NCBI GenBank assembly: GCA_963736055.1
Contig: CAVTNM010000008.1
Coordinates: forward strand, 682,001-746,000
Reading direction: 5' to 3'
Source: AC-32 sp963736055
Lineage (GTDB): Bacteria > Actinomycetota > Thermoleophilia > Gaiellales > Gaiellaceae
Length of the DNA stretch: 64,000 nucleotides
The translations under genes were made by a program, and so were the position numbers. The notes beneath the pieces are model-generated. The model made no database searches. It was not told where the DNA came from and worked only from the letters and a program-made list of their open reading frames with translations. Shown here piece after piece: positions 24,025-32,914 of the stretch. Position 1 is the stretch's first letter, and each line of letters starts with the position of its first letter.

Positions 24025-24798
24025 TCAGCGGCCCGTGAACTCGGGCGGGCGCTTCTCGGTGAAGGCCGTTAGCCCCTCTCTTGCGTCCTCGCTCGCGAAG
24101 GCGAGGTAGAGCGCCCGCCGCTCGGCCTCGAGACCGGTGGCTAGCGTCGACTCGAAGGCGCGGTCGACCGACTCCTTCGCGAGCCGCGTGGCCACCGGTC
24201 CCTTGGCGGCGATCTCGCGCGCGACGCGCTTCGCCTCGTCGAGCCAGGCCTCCTTCGCGACCACGCGCGCGACGAGGCCTGCGGCAAGCGCCTCGCGCGC
24301 CGAGAGCCGTCGGCCGCTCAGGATCACGTCCATCGCGAGTGCCTTCCCGACCGCACGGGTGAGACGTTGCGTGCCGCCGGCCCCGGGGATGATCCCGAGC
24401 CCGGTCTCCGGCTGGCCGAACTGCGCGGTCTCCGAGGCGACGATCAGGTCGCAGGACATCGCGAGCTCGCAGCCACCTCCGAGGCAGTAGCCCGAGACGG
24501 CCGCGACGAGCGGCGTCCAGAGCGCGCGGATCGCGTCCCAGCGCTCGATTCGCCGCTGGTAGTAGAGCTCGATCGCAGAGACCTGGGCCAGCTCGCCGAT
24601 GTCGGCCCCTGCGGCGAAGGCGCGCTCCGACCCACCGAGCACGATCGCCCGCACCGACTCGTCGCGGTCGAGCTCCTCTAGCGCCGACACGAGCTGGTCC
24701 ATCAGCTCGTCCGAGAGCGCGTTCAGCGCCTCCGGCCGGTTGAGCAGGACGACCGCGACCGGCGTCTCCCGCTCGACGAGCACGACCGGATCAGCCAT
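24025..24798 (-). CDS. Enoyl-CoA hydratase (crotonase), both catalytic Glu present
   Basis: 257 residues. The oxyanion-hole segment SGYCLGGGCELAMSCDL has Glu111, and GQPETGLGIIPGAGGTQRL has Glu131, so it should be an active 2-enoyl-CoA hydratase. This fits the later beta-oxidation step of phenylacetate or fatty acid degradation (PaaF-like). ATG 24798 is preceded by GAGGGG; the frame is open for eight more codons, but those lead into a repeat. Confidence 0.88.
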   Translation of the reverse strand: MADPVVLVERETPVAVVLLNRPEALNALSDELMDQLVSALEELDRDESVRAIVLGGSERAFAAGADIGELAQVSAIELYYQRRIERWDAIRALWTPLVAAVSGYCLGGGCELAMSCDLIVASETAQFGQPETGLGIIPGAGGTQRLTRAVGKALAMDVILSGRRLSAREALAAGLVARVVAKEAWLDEAKRVAREIAAKGPVATRLAKESVDRAFESTLATGLEAERRALYLAFASEDAREGLTAFTEKRPPEFTGR

Positions 24799-24822
24799 GT
24801 CCCCTCGGCGCCGCCCCTTCAA

Positions 24823-24860
24823 CAGTGACAGTCACTGTGACTGTCACTGTGACTGTCCCC
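24823..24860. repeat. 38-bp dispersed repeat (family B, copy 1)
   Basis: Built from the 12-base unit CACTGTGACTGT repeated in tandem, preceded by CAGTGACAGT and ending GACTGTCCCC. ACAGTCA/TGACTGT arms allow two small hairpins. An identical 38-base copy is at 55459-55496. It lies in the 89-base gap between two co-directional crotonase genes, just upstream of the start of one. Confidence 0.9.
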
Positions 24861-24887
24861 GGGACCCGGCGAAAACGGGCGCGGCCG

Positions 24888-25637
24888 TCACTTACGCTCC
24901 AGGAAGCGCTCGATCGCCTTCCGCGGCTCCTCGGTCGCCATCGAGAGCGCGAGCCAGTCGCGCGCGTGGTTGATCGTCTCGTGCCACGCGAGGTCCTTCC
25001 AGAAGTTCAGATGCTGCTTCGCGTAGCGTGTCGTCTGCGGAAGCTTCCGCGCGAGGTTCTCGACCACGGCGTCCACCTTCGCGTCGAGCTCAGCCGCGGG
25101 AACGGCCCAGTTGACGAGCCCCCACTCCTCGGCCTTGCGCGCCGGAAGCTCCTCGCACATGAGCACGATCTCGCGGGCGCGCCGGTCGCCGACCATGATC
25201 GTCAGCCACTGCGTGGCGCCGCCGGCCGGCACCGAGCCGTGCTCCGGCCCCACATGCCGGATGAAGGCGTCGTCCACCATCACCGCGAGGTCGCAGGCCA
25301 TCTGCAGCTCGTTCCCGCCGCCGACCGCGATCCCGTTGATCCGCGCGAGCGTCGGCTTGCCGATCTCGCGCAGCCGGTCGTGGGCGTCCTTGAACGCCCC
25401 GAACCACTTCCAGTACTCGGTCGGCTTGCCCAGGTAGTCGTCGGCCCACGACTTGAGGTCGGCGCCGACGCAGAAGGCTCGCCCGGCTCCCGTCAGGACG
25501 ACGACACGAATCTCGTCGTCCCAGGAGGCGTCCTCGCAGGCGCGCGCGAGCTCACGCAACATCTGGAAGTCGAAGGCGTTCAGGACCTCGGGCCGGTTGA
25601 GCGTGATCGTGGCCCGCGGCGGCGCCTTCTCGTACAC
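24888..25637 (-). CDS. Enoyl-CoA hydratase/isomerase family protein, 5' end uncertain
   Basis: 249 residues from the GTG chosen. TLNRPEVLNAFDFQMLREL, GAGRAFCVGADLKSW, RINGIAVGGGNELQMACDLAV and VGPEHGSVPAGGATQWL mark the crotonase fold. The residue equivalent to the first Glu is present (GGGNELQ); the second position differs (HGSVPAGG), so the reaction is open. Family members usually start some residues earlier, at about DELGFERIVYEK, but no in-frame start codon lies there. The upstream EthD-like frame runs past this point without a stop, so a small indel or a fused protein is possible. Confidence 0.75.
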   Translation of the reverse strand: MYEKAPPRATITLNRPEVLNAFDFQMLRELARACEDASWDDEIRVVVLTGAGRAFCVGADLKSWADDYLGKPTEYWKWFGAFKDAHDRLREIGKPTLARINGIAVGGGNELQMACDLAVMVDDAFIRHVGPEHGSVPAGGATQWLTIMVGDRRAREIVLMCEELPARKAEEWGLVNWAVPAAELDAKVDAVVENLARKLPQTTRYAKQHLNFWKDLAWHETINHARDWLALSMATEEPRKAIERFLERK

Positions 25638-25981
25638 GATCCGCTCGAAACCGAGCTCGTCCGGCGGACAGCGGCCGTCGGTGCGGCGGGCTGGCGCTCG
25701 CTCACGAAACGGTCCGCGAAGAGGACGTGGAAGCGCCCGCCCATCTCCATCGCGTCCTTGCCGGTCGCCATGAACTCCTCGCTTCGCGCAGCCTCCTTGA
25801 AGGCCTCGCGGTCGGGGAACTCCCACTCGGCGTAGTAGGCGTACGGCGGCTCGCCCATCGGCGCTCCGAACACCTTCCCGTGCCGGAAGGTCCCTCCGGG
25901 CACCTGCCTGCAGAGTTCGCCGTGCCGCTCGTACTGCTCCGGATCCGGCTCGCTTTCGTAGAGCACAAAGGCCCTGACCAT
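25580..25981 (-). CDS. EthD/YciI-like dimeric alpha-beta barrel protein, 3' end uncertain
   Basis: 133 codons. The first 95 residues look like an EthD-type ferredoxin-like fold: RAFVLYESEPDPEQYERHGELCRQVPGG, then YAYYAEWEFPDREAFKEAARSEEF and GGRFHVLFADRF. The remaining 38 residues are Arg/Ser/Thr-rich and overlap the crotonase gene out of frame, so the true end is probably near 25700. EthD-like proteins often accompany degradation genes and may be small oxygenase helpers or isomerases; the function here is unknown. Confidence 0.6.
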   Translation of the reverse strand: MVRAFVLYESEPDPEQYERHGELCRQVPGGTFRHGKVFGAPMGEPPYAYYAEWEFPDREAFKEAARSEEFMATGKDAMEMGGRFHVLFADRFVSERQPAAPTAAVRRTSSVSSGSCTRRRRRGPRSRSTGPRS

Positions 25982-26265
25982 GCAGCACTCCCCTTTCGTC
26001 GGACGGAGCGGAGCCTAGCGCCCAGGACCGGCGAGGGCGTTCGCCTGACCTTTGGTACAGCCAGCCCGCAGCCTCCGACCTATGCGGCGGCCCTGTGGCT
26101 GCGAACGGCAAGCAACCACAAGAGGGGAGTGTGTTCCTCTGGCAGTCGCTGGCCGGCTCGTTCTACGCGCCGTGCGTCGACGGCGACTACGGCTTCGGCG
26201 TGTTCGGCGACGAGTTGGGCCACACCCTCTTTCGTGTCCGAAGGCCCTGCGATGCTCGCCCCGCC
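25982..26265. other. Intergenic stretch, no convincing gene
   Basis: 284 bases between the divergent EthD-like and YdcZ-like genes. A plus-strand frame is open from 26095 into the transporter, giving VFLWQSLAGSFYAPCVDGDYGFG, but it has no ribosome site and does not resemble the family's N-terminus. Probably the regulatory region for both genes; I see no clear motif. Confidence 0.4.
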
Positions 26266-26706
26266 GTGAACGCCCTCGTCGTCGCCTTCGCCGTCCTCGC
26301 CGGAGTAGCGGGCTCCGTGCAGGTCGCGGTGATGGCCAAGCTCGGCGACCGGGTCGGCGTCTTCGGCGCCCTCGCGTGGGCGACGACACTCGCGGCGCTG
26401 CTCGCCCTCGCGCTGCTCCTCGTGGCGAAGCAGAGCCTCGGCCCCTTCGCAGACGCGGCACGGCAACCGGTCTGGCTCTGGAGCGGCGCGATCATGAGCG
26501 TGATCATCGTGCTCGCGATCACGGTCGCAGGCTCGCGCATCGGCGTGATCGCGACCGTCTCGATCCTCCTCGCGGGCCAGTTCGCGGCCGGTGCGGCGAT
26601 CGACCGCTACGGCCTCCTCGGCGCGGATCGAATCGGTGTCGGGTGGTGGCGCGTCTTCGGCATCGTCCTGCTCGGGATCGGCGCCGGCCTCACGCTGAAG
26701 AAGTAG
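26266..26706 (+). CDS. DMT family transporter (DUF606/YdcZ-like)
   Basis: 146 residues, four or five helices. NALVVAFAVLAGVAGSVQVAVMAKLGDRVGVFGALAWAT is the typical start of DUF606/YdcZ proteins, half-size members of the drug/metabolite transporter superfamily that probably dimerise. Later helices include SGAIMSVIIVLAITVAGSRIG and GWWRVFGIVLLGIGAGLTL. GTG 26266 is chosen because it begins at the first conserved helix. Substrate unknown. Confidence 0.75.
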   Translation: MNALVVAFAVLAGVAGSVQVAVMAKLGDRVGVFGALAWATTLAALLALALLLVAKQSLGPFADAARQPVWLWSGAIMSVIIVLAITVAGSRIGVIATVSILLAGQFAAGAAIDRYGLLGADRIGVGWWRVFGIVLLGIGAGLTLKK

Positions 26707-26737
26707 CCGCAGGACGACAGGCGGCTAGTCCGTCGTT

Positions 26738-27703
26738 GTGAGGGGCGTGAGCACCGGCGCGAAGGTCTGGATCGGCCTCTGGGTGGTCTACATCGTCTGG
26801 GGCTCGACGTACCTCGGGATCGAGCTCGCCGGCGAGACGATGCCGGGGGTCTTCGCAGCGGGCGTGCGGTTCACGATCGCCGGCCTCCTCATGCTGGGGT
26901 TCGTCGCCTGGCGACGCGGGCTTTCGACCCTGAAGGTGAGACGGGCCCAGCTGGCGTCGGCCGCGGTCGTCGGGTTGCTGCTCCCGGGAGCGAACTCGGT
27001 GCTCTTCATCACCGAGCAGAAGGTCCCGATCGGGCTGACCTCGCTGATCATCGCCTCGGTCCCGCTCTGGGTGCTACTGATGCAGCTGGCCGTGAGAGAG
27101 AAGCCGGATCGCGTCTCGACGGCCGGGCTGGTGCTGGGATTCGTCGGGATCGTGCTGCTCGTCCACCCCGGCAGCGACACCGGGCCGCTCGGCTACCTCC
27201 TGCTGACCGTCCTCGCAGCGTTCATGTGGGCGCTCGGCTCGTTCATCTCGCCGCGGATTCCGGTGCCGCGAGACGCTCTCGTTGCGACCGGGTACGAGAT
27301 GCTCGCCGGTGGGCTCGTCCTGACGACGATCGGCTCGATCGCCTACAGCCCGAGCGAGCTCGACCCGAGCAGCTGGTCGACCCGCTCGATCCTCGGGCTC
27401 GCCTACCTGATCGTCTTCGGCTCGCTGCTCGGCTACAGCGCGTACGTCTGGCTGCTCGCGAACGCTCCGATCGCCAAGGTCTCGACCTACGCTTACGTGA
27501 ACCCGGTCGTCGCGATCGCGCTGGGCGTGATCGTGCTCGACGAGTCGGTGACCGTGCGAATCGTCGCCGGCGCGCTCCTGATCCTCGTCTCCGTGGCGAT
27601 CGTCCTCCGCCGGGAGTCGACCGCGGTGGCGCCGCTAGAGCCCGGCGAGGTCGTCCGGCCGGACCGGGACCCGGGTGAGCTCGCGCCCGCTCGCCGCACG
27701 TAG
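26738..27703 (+). CDS. EamA family transporter
   Basis: 321 residues, ten helices in two EamA repeats: YIVWGSTYLGIELAGETMPG starts the first and LTVLAAFMWALGSFISPRIPVP the second, with ANAPIAKVSTYAYVNPVVAIALGVIVLDE near the end. This is the RhtA/YdcZ-like metabolite exporter group. Its 3' end overlaps the convergent xanthine dehydrogenase gene by 69 bases; the last 30 residues are Pro/Arg-rich and may be a recent extension. GTG start, alternative GTG at 26747. Confidence 0.85.
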   Translation: MRGVSTGAKVWIGLWVVYIVWGSTYLGIELAGETMPGVFAAGVRFTIAGLLMLGFVAWRRGLSTLKVRRAQLASAAVVGLLLPGANSVLFITEQKVPIGLTSLIIASVPLWVLLMQLAVREKPDRVSTAGLVLGFVGIVLLVHPGSDTGPLGYLLLTVLAAFMWALGSFISPRIPVPRDALVATGYEMLAGGLVLTTIGSIAYSPSELDPSSWSTRSILGLAYLIVFGSLLGYSAYVWLLANAPIAKVSTYAYVNPVVAIALGVIVLDESVTVRIVAGALLILVSVAIVLRRESTAVAPLEPGEVVRPDRDPGELAPARRT

Positions 27704-29854
27704 CGCTGAGACGACCGCCGCCGTCGAGACGACCGTCGGCGGCTCGCCGACCCCCTTTGCGCCGTACGGGGCGTCGGGCTCCGCCTCCTCGACCAGCTCG
27801 GACTCGACCGGCGGCATGTCGAGCGTGGTCGGAATCAGGTAGTCGGTGAAGCTCGCGTTCGTGATCAGGCCATCTCGGGTCTGGATCTCCTCCATCAGCG
27901 CCAGCCCGAGGCCCTGCGCCGTGCCACCTTCGATCTGGCCGTACACGGCCTGCGGGTTGAGCGCCTTGCCGACATCCTGGGCTGCGCCGATCCAGACCAC
28001 GCGCGTGAGACCCAGGTCGACGTCCACCTCGGCGACCACGCGCATGGCAGCACAGATGTAAGCCACGTGGACGCGCTCGCCGGTGACCTGCCCCGTCTCG
28101 GGGTCGAGCGGGAACGTGCGCGAATGGTGGTAGCTGCGCTCGAGGTCGACCTCGCCGCCGGTACGGCGGATACTCGCCCAGCGCCTCCTGGCAGGCCAGG
28201 CGCACAGCGCCCGCGGCCATCCAGGTCAGCCGCGATGCCGACGCGGAACCGGCCGAGTCGACGCCGTCGGTCGAGCCCGGGGCGAGAACGACGTTCTCGG
28301 TCCCGAGCTCGGTGCGCGCGACCTGGAGGATCACGTTGGTGACGCCCTGGCCGACCTCGGCGGCCGCACAGTGCACCTCGGCGGCCAGCTCCTCGTCGGC
28401 GCCGGGCCAGAGCCGCACCCGCGCAGCGCACGCGTCGTCGAAGCCTTCCGAGTAGCAGACGTTCTTGAAGCCGACCGCGAAGCCGACGCCGCGGCGCACG
28501 CCCTCCCCGCGAGTCGTGTTGCCGGCGCCGCCCGGGAGCCGGATCGGGTCCCGCGGGAGCTCTTCCGCCTCGGGCACGCGCAGTGCGGCCGCCCGCCGGA
28601 TCACCTCCGCCACCGGGAGCGAGCCCTTCACGACCTGGCCCATGGGCATCGTGTCGCCGGGCTCGAGCGCGTTCAGCAGTCGCAGCTCCACGGGATCGAT
28701 CGCGAGCTCGGCGGCGAGCTTGTCCATCTGCGCCTCGTGCGCGAAGCAGCCCTGGACGGCGCCGAAGCCGCGCATCGCTCCGCAGGGCGGGTTGTTCGAG
28801 TAGACGCAGGTCGACTCGATCAGCGCGTTGTCGACCTTGTAGGGGCCGCAGGCGAACGAGGCGGCGTTCGAGGTGACGGCCGCCGAGCTGGAGGCGTACG
28901 CCCCGCCGTCGAGCAGGATCCGCGCGCGGACGCAGACGAGCTTGCCCTCGCGGGTGGCACGGTGCTCCATCCAGATCTTCGCCGGGTGCCGGTGCACGTG
29001 GCCGACGAACGACTCCTCGCGGCTGTAGACGATCTTCACGGGCCGGCCCGTGTGCAGGGCGAGCATCGCGCCGTGAAGCTGCATCGACAGGTCCTCGCGC
29101 CCGCCGAAGGCGCCACCGACGCCGGCGAGGTGAATTCGAACCTGCTCCTTCTCGAGCCCGAGGCACGGGGCGACCTGGTCGCGGTCGACGTGCAGCCACT
29201 GCGTCGCGACGTAGACGTCGACCCCGCCCTCGCCGTCCGGCACCGCGAGGCCGGATTCCGGCCCGAGGAACGCCTGGTCCTGGATGCCGAGCTCGTAGAC
29301 GCCGCTGACCGAGACGTCGCCCTCTGTGTCGGGGTCGCCGTGCCGGACGACGATCGAGCGCAGCACGTTCGGCCGCGGGTCCTCCCGGAAGCCGTGGCCG
29401 GCGGTCGGGCTCCCGTCGTGGATCGGCGCCTGCTCAGTGGCGTGCTCGGGGTCGACGACCGGCTCGAGGGGCTCGTATTCGACCGCGATCTTCTCGGCCG
29501 CGCGCCGCGCCTGCTCCGGGTGCTCGGCGGCGACGAGGGCGACCGGCTCGCCGAAATAGCGGACGCGGTCGATGGCCAGCACGGGCTGGTCGGCGAACTC
29601 GAGCCCGTAGGTCTTCGCGCCGGGGACGTCGGCGTGGGTCAGCACAGCGTGGACGCCGGTCATCGCAAGCGCCTGCGAGATGTCGAGCCCCAGGATGCGG
29701 GCGTGCGCGTGGGGGCTGCGCACCGTGTGGCCCCAGAGCATCCCGGCGGCGACCAGGTCGCTCGCGTAGGCGAACTCGCCGGTGACCTTCGGGATCGCGT
29801 CGATCCGCTTGACGCTCTCCCCGACCCGGCCGACCTCGAGCTGCGCTCCCGATC

Positions 29855-29875
29855 CTTGTAACAGTCTGTTACTTG
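29855..29875. repeat. Palindromic repeat (family C, copy 1) in the xanthine dehydrogenase N-terminus
   Basis: CTTGTAACAG-T-CTGTTACTTG, with a perfect core GTAACAG/CTGTTAC. Read on the minus strand in frame it gives SNRLLQGS. The 21-mer is identical to copy 2 except for the central base. Confidence 0.85.
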
Positions 29876-29920
29876 AAGGTTCGGGTCGCGCTCCGGCCGG
29901 GGAATTCTCGGGGCCGCCCC

Positions 29921-29941
29921 CTTGTAACAGACTGTTACTTG
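29921..29941. repeat. Palindromic repeat (family C, copy 2) in the xanthine dehydrogenase N-terminus
   Basis: CTTGTAACAG-A-CTGTTACTTG, five bases after the ATG of the molybdopterin subunit. Read in frame it gives SNSLLQGG. Lies 66 bases (22 codons) from copy 1, so both are in the same frame. Confidence 0.85.
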
Positions 29942-29947
29942 GACGCA

Positions 29948-30409
29948 TCAGGCGCCTCGTGTTGCAGCCAGCTTGACTGCGTCGAAGATCTTCGCGTAGC
30001 CCGTGCAGCGGCAGAGGTTGCCCGAGAGCGCCTCTCGCATCTCGTCCTCGGTCGGTTCCGGAGTCCGCTCGAGGAGGTCGGCGGTCGCGACGACGAGGCC
30101 CGGCGTACAGAAGCCGCACTGGACGGCGCCGGTCTCGGCGAACGCCTCCTGCACGCGGTGCAGGTGACCGTCCTGCGCGAGCCCCTCGACCGTCACGACA
30201 TCGTGGCCGTCCGCCTGGGCGGCGAGCACGAGGCACGCACAGACGAGCGTGCCGTCGAGAAGCACCGAGCACGAGCCGCACTCACCCTGCTCGCAGGCAT
30301 TCTTCGAGCCGGGCAGGCCCAGGCGCTCGCGCAGCGCGAACAGCAGGCTCTCGCCTTCCCAGACCTCGGCGTCTCGACGCTCGCCGTTGACGGTCAGCCG
30401 GATCCTCAC
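29948..30409 (-). CDS. Xanthine dehydrogenase iron-sulfur subunit
   Basis: 153 residues. First [2Fe-2S] cluster: Cys39, Cys44, Cys47 and Cys59 (or 57) in NACEQGECGSC and LVCAC. Second cluster: Cys98, Cys101, Cys133, Cys135 in QCGFC and NLCRCTGY. Passes electrons from the molybdenum centre to FAD. GTG 30409 overlaps the FAD-subunit stop as GTGA; the stop overlaps the molybdopterin-subunit ATG. Confidence 0.94.
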   Translation of the reverse strand: MRIRLTVNGERRDAEVWEGESLLFALRERLGLPGSKNACEQGECGSCSVLLDGTLVCACLVLAAQADGHDVVTVEGLAQDGHLHRVQEAFAETGAVQCGFCTPGLVVATADLLERTPEPTEDEMREALSGNLCRCTGYAKIFDAVKLAATRGA

Positions 30410-31197
30410 GCCAGACAGCGCTCCAGCGCTCGCTTGGTCAGGACACGGAGGGCATGGCGGCGGTACTCCGCAGTGCCGCGGACGTCGTCGATCGGGCTCG
30501 CCGCGGCGGCGACGCGCTCGGGGAGCTCCTCGCGCGCCTCGAGCGGGGCGGTCACGAGGCCCGGCACAGGGCCGGCCGAGCCGAAGGAGGCCCGCACCTC
30601 GCCGCGCTCCTCGTCCACCGCAACCGCCAGGGAGACGACCGCGATCACCATCGCGTTGCGCGGGCCGACCTTCATGAACGTCTGCCTCGGGCCGGTCGGT
30701 CGCAGATGCACCGCCGCAATCAGCTCGTCGGGCTCGAGCGCGTTCCGCTTCGGGCCAAGCAGGAAGTCCCTGAGCGAAACGCGTCGCTCGCCGGTCGTGC
30801 TCTGGAGCACAAGCTCCGCTTCGGCGACCAGGAGAGGAGGGAGGGCGTCCCCGGCCGGGGAGGCGGTGCCGAGGTTCCCGCCGATCGTGCCCCGGTTGCG
30901 GATCTGCGGGCCGCCGACGGTACGCGAGGCCTCCGCGAGCGCAGGTACCGCCTCGGCGAGCTGGGCCTCCATCGCCTGGGTGTACGTGAGCCCCGAGGCG
31001 AGGCGGAGCGTCCCGTTGTCGCGCGACCAGCCGCGCAGCTCCGGGACCTCGTTCAGATTCAGCAGCACCTCCGGGCGTCCCCGATCGAAGTTGAGCTCCA
31101 CCATCACGTCGGTGCCGCCCTGGATTGGCAGCGCGGCAGGGCGTTCGGCCTTCAGCCGCAGCGCCTCGTCCAGCGACCGAGGGGTGAGGACCTCCAC
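30406..31197 (-). CDS. Xanthine dehydrogenase FAD-binding subunit
   Basis: 263 residues. VEVLTPRSLDEALRL, LPIQGGTDVMVELN, RTVGGPQIRNRGTIGGNLGTASPAGDALP and the C-terminal DDVRGTAEYRRHALRVLTKRALERCL are typical of the CoxM/XdhB-type FAD subunit. I choose GTG 31197, which begins at the conserved VEVL; ATG 31224 would overlap the divergent adenine deaminase start. First of the three xanthine dehydrogenase genes. Confidence 0.9.
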   Translation of the reverse strand: MEVLTPRSLDEALRLKAERPAALPIQGGTDVMVELNFDRGRPEVLLNLNEVPELRGWSRDNGTLRLASGLTYTQAMEAQLAEAVPALAEASRTVGGPQIRNRGTIGGNLGTASPAGDALPPLLVAEAELVLQSTTGERRVSLRDFLLGPKRNALEPDELIAAVHLRPTGPRQTFMKVGPRNAMVIAVVSLAVAVDEERGEVRASFGSAGPVPGLVTAPLEAREELPERVAAAASPIDDVRGTAEYRRHALRVLTKRALERCLA

Positions 31198-31222
31198 GCT
31201 CCGGCAAGGGTATCGTCGCGCC

Positions 31223-32914
31223 ATGCCCGACCTTGGCCGACGGCTGGCGGTGGCGCGGGGAGACGAGCCGGCCGACCTCGTGGTGCGTGGGGGGCGCGTC
31301 TTCTCGGTGTTCACGCGCGAGTGGCTCGACACCGACGTCGCCGTCGTGGAGGGCTACATCGCCGGCCTCGGCGACTACGAGGGCGCCGAGACAATCGACG
31401 CATCCGGCCGCTACGTGGTGCCGGGCTTCGTCGACGCGCACATGCATCTCGAGACCACGAAGCTCCTCGTGGAGGAGTTCGCGCGGCTCGTGCTCCCGCT
31501 CGGCACGACCACCGTCGTCGTCGACCCACACGAGATCGCGAACGTGCTCGGGACCGACGGGGTCCACTGGCTCCTCGACGTCTGCGGCGGCGTGCCGCTC
31601 GACGTGTACTTCATGGCCTCCTCGTCTGTGCCCGCCTCTCGTTTCGAGTCGCCGCGGCGCCCGCTGTCGCCCGGCGATCTCGAGGGCCTGCTGCGCCGGC
31701 GGCGTGTGATCGGGCTCGCCGAGATGATGAACTTTCCGGGCGTCGTCTCGGGCGACCCGTACGAGCTGGCCAAGCTCGCCCTCCCCGGTGCCCAGCACGT
31801 GGACGGCCACGCACCCGGCGTGATGGGCAAGGCGCTGAACGCCTACGCCTCGGCCGGGATCCGCTCCGACCACGAGGCGTTCACGATCGAAGAGGGGCGG
31901 GAGCGACTGCAGGCGGGGATGTGGCTACTGATCCGCGAGGCCTCCGCGGCCAAGAACCTGCACGCGCTGCTCCCGTTGGCCAAGGAGTACGGGCCGAGCC
32001 GCATCGCCTTCTGCACCGACGATCGCGAGCCCGAGCACATCGCCGAGGACGGCCACGTCAACTCGATGGTGCGGGACGCCGTCGCAGCCGGGATCTCGCC
32101 CGAGGACGCGCTCGTGATGGCGACCCTCAACCCGGCTACCTGGCATGGCCTGGCGCACCTGGGCGCGGTCGCGCCCGGCTATCAGGCCGATCTCCTCCTG
32201 CTGACCGAGCTCGAGAGCTTCGTCCCCGAGGCCGTCCTCAAGCGCGGCCGGCCGGTGAGCGAAATCGAGCGGGTCGACGTGCCCGAGTGGGTCAAGCACA
32301 CGGTGCGCGTTCGGCATGTCGCCGCACGCGACTTCGCGATCCCGTGGGAGGGAGGTCAGGCGCGCGTGATCGGGGTGATCCCCGACCAGATCGTGACCGA
32401 CTCGCTCGTCGAGGAGCCGACCCTCGAGGACGGTCACGTCGTCGCCGACCCCAGCCGCGATCTGGCCAAGATCGCCGTGATCGAGCGCCACCTCGGGACC
32501 GGGCGGATGGGTCTCGGGCTCGTGCGCGGATTCGGCCTGCGCTCCGGCGCGCTCGCCTCGACCTTCTCCCACGACGCGCACAACATCGTCGTCGTCGGCG
32601 TCGAGGACCAGGACATGGCGCGCGCCGTCGCTCGGCTGACCGAGATCGGCGGCGGGGTGGTCGTGGTCGAGGACCGCGGCGTCCGCGCCGAGCTGCCGCT
32701 CCCGATTGCCGGAATCATCTCCGACGCACCGCTTGCAGAGGTCGTCGAGGCCAGCCGCGGCTGCATCGACGCAGCCGCCAAGCTCGGCTGCACGCTCGCC
32801 TCTCCGTTCCAGACGATGGCATTCCTGGCGCTGTCGGTGATCCCGAGCCTGAAGCTCACCGACCAGGGATTGGTCGACGTCGACCGGTTCGAGCTGGTGT
32901 CCCTCCAAGCGTGA
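31223..32914 (+). CDS. ade: Adenine deaminase
   Basis: 563 residues. VPGFVDAHMHLETTKL (metal-binding HMH at 73-75), GTTTVVVDPHEIANVLG, GLAEMMNFPGVVSGD, GHAPGV, SAGIRSDHEAFTIEEGRERLQAGMWLLIREASAAKN, and the C-terminal domain with GLVRGFGLRSGALASTFSHDAHNIVVVG and AFLALSVIPSLKLTDQGLVDV are diagnostic. Deaminates adenine to hypoxanthine, feeding xanthine dehydrogenase. ATG 31223 is 26 bases from the divergent FAD-subunit start; the next gene overlaps the stop. Confidence 0.96.
   Translation: MPDLGRRLAVARGDEPADLVVRGGRVFSVFTREWLDTDVAVVEGYIAGLGDYEGAETIDASGRYVVPGFVDAHMHLETTKLLVEEFARLVLPLGTTTVVVDPHEIANVLGTDGVHWLLDVCGGVPLDVYFMASSSVPASRFESPRRPLSPGDLEGLLRRRRVIGLAEMMNFPGVVSGDPYELAKLALPGAQHVDGHAPGVMGKALNAYASAGIRSDHEAFTIEEGRERLQAGMWLLIREASAAKNLHALLPLAKEYGPSRIAFCTDDREPEHIAEDGHVNSMVRDAVAAGISPEDALVMATLNPATWHGLAHLGAVAPGYQADLLLLTELESFVPEAVLKRGRPVSEIERVDVPEWVKHTVRVRHVAARDFAIPWEGGQARVIGVIPDQIVTDSLVEEPTLEDGHVVADPSRDLAKIAVIERHLGTGRMGLGLVRGFGLRSGALASTFSHDAHNIVVVGVEDQDMARAVARLTEIGGGVVVVEDRGVRAELPLPIAGIISDAPLAEVVEASRGCIDAAAKLGCTLASPFQTMAFLALSVIPSLKLTDQGLVDVDRFELVSLQA

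Larger units (their letters stand above)
27635..29948 (-). pseudogene. Xanthine dehydrogenase molybdopterin subunit, one frameshift
   Basis: About 770 codons over two frames. The first part runs from ATG 29948 (overlapping the iron-sulfur subunit stop as TGATG) to about 28165 and includes GGAFGGREDLSMQ, NNPPCGAMRGFGAVQG and GVGFAVGFKN, the molybdopterin motifs. The second frame continues with GGEVDLERSYHHSRTFPLD, VVWIGAAQDVGKALNP and ALMEEIQTRDGLI to the stop at 27635. Removing one base near 28165 (in the run TACCGGCGGCGAGG) joins them. The N-terminal 40 residues contain two translated palindromic repeats (SNSLLQGG and SNRLLQGS). The subunit oxidises hypoxanthine and xanthine to urate. Either a sequence error or a recent inactivation. 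Confidence 0.85.

Noticed and set aside
24823..24860. CRISPR-like repeat
   Set aside because: The 12-base unit is repeated directly with no spacers between units, and no cas genes lie nearby.
26095..26265. N-terminal extension of the YdcZ-like transporter
   Set aside because: The peptide is unlike the family and has no ribosome site; it would put a soluble stretch before the first helix.
28150..28180. Programmed frameshift in xanthine dehydrogenase
   Set aside because: No slippery heptamer, upstream ribosome-like sequence or downstream pseudoknot is evident, and the family is not known to use recoding.
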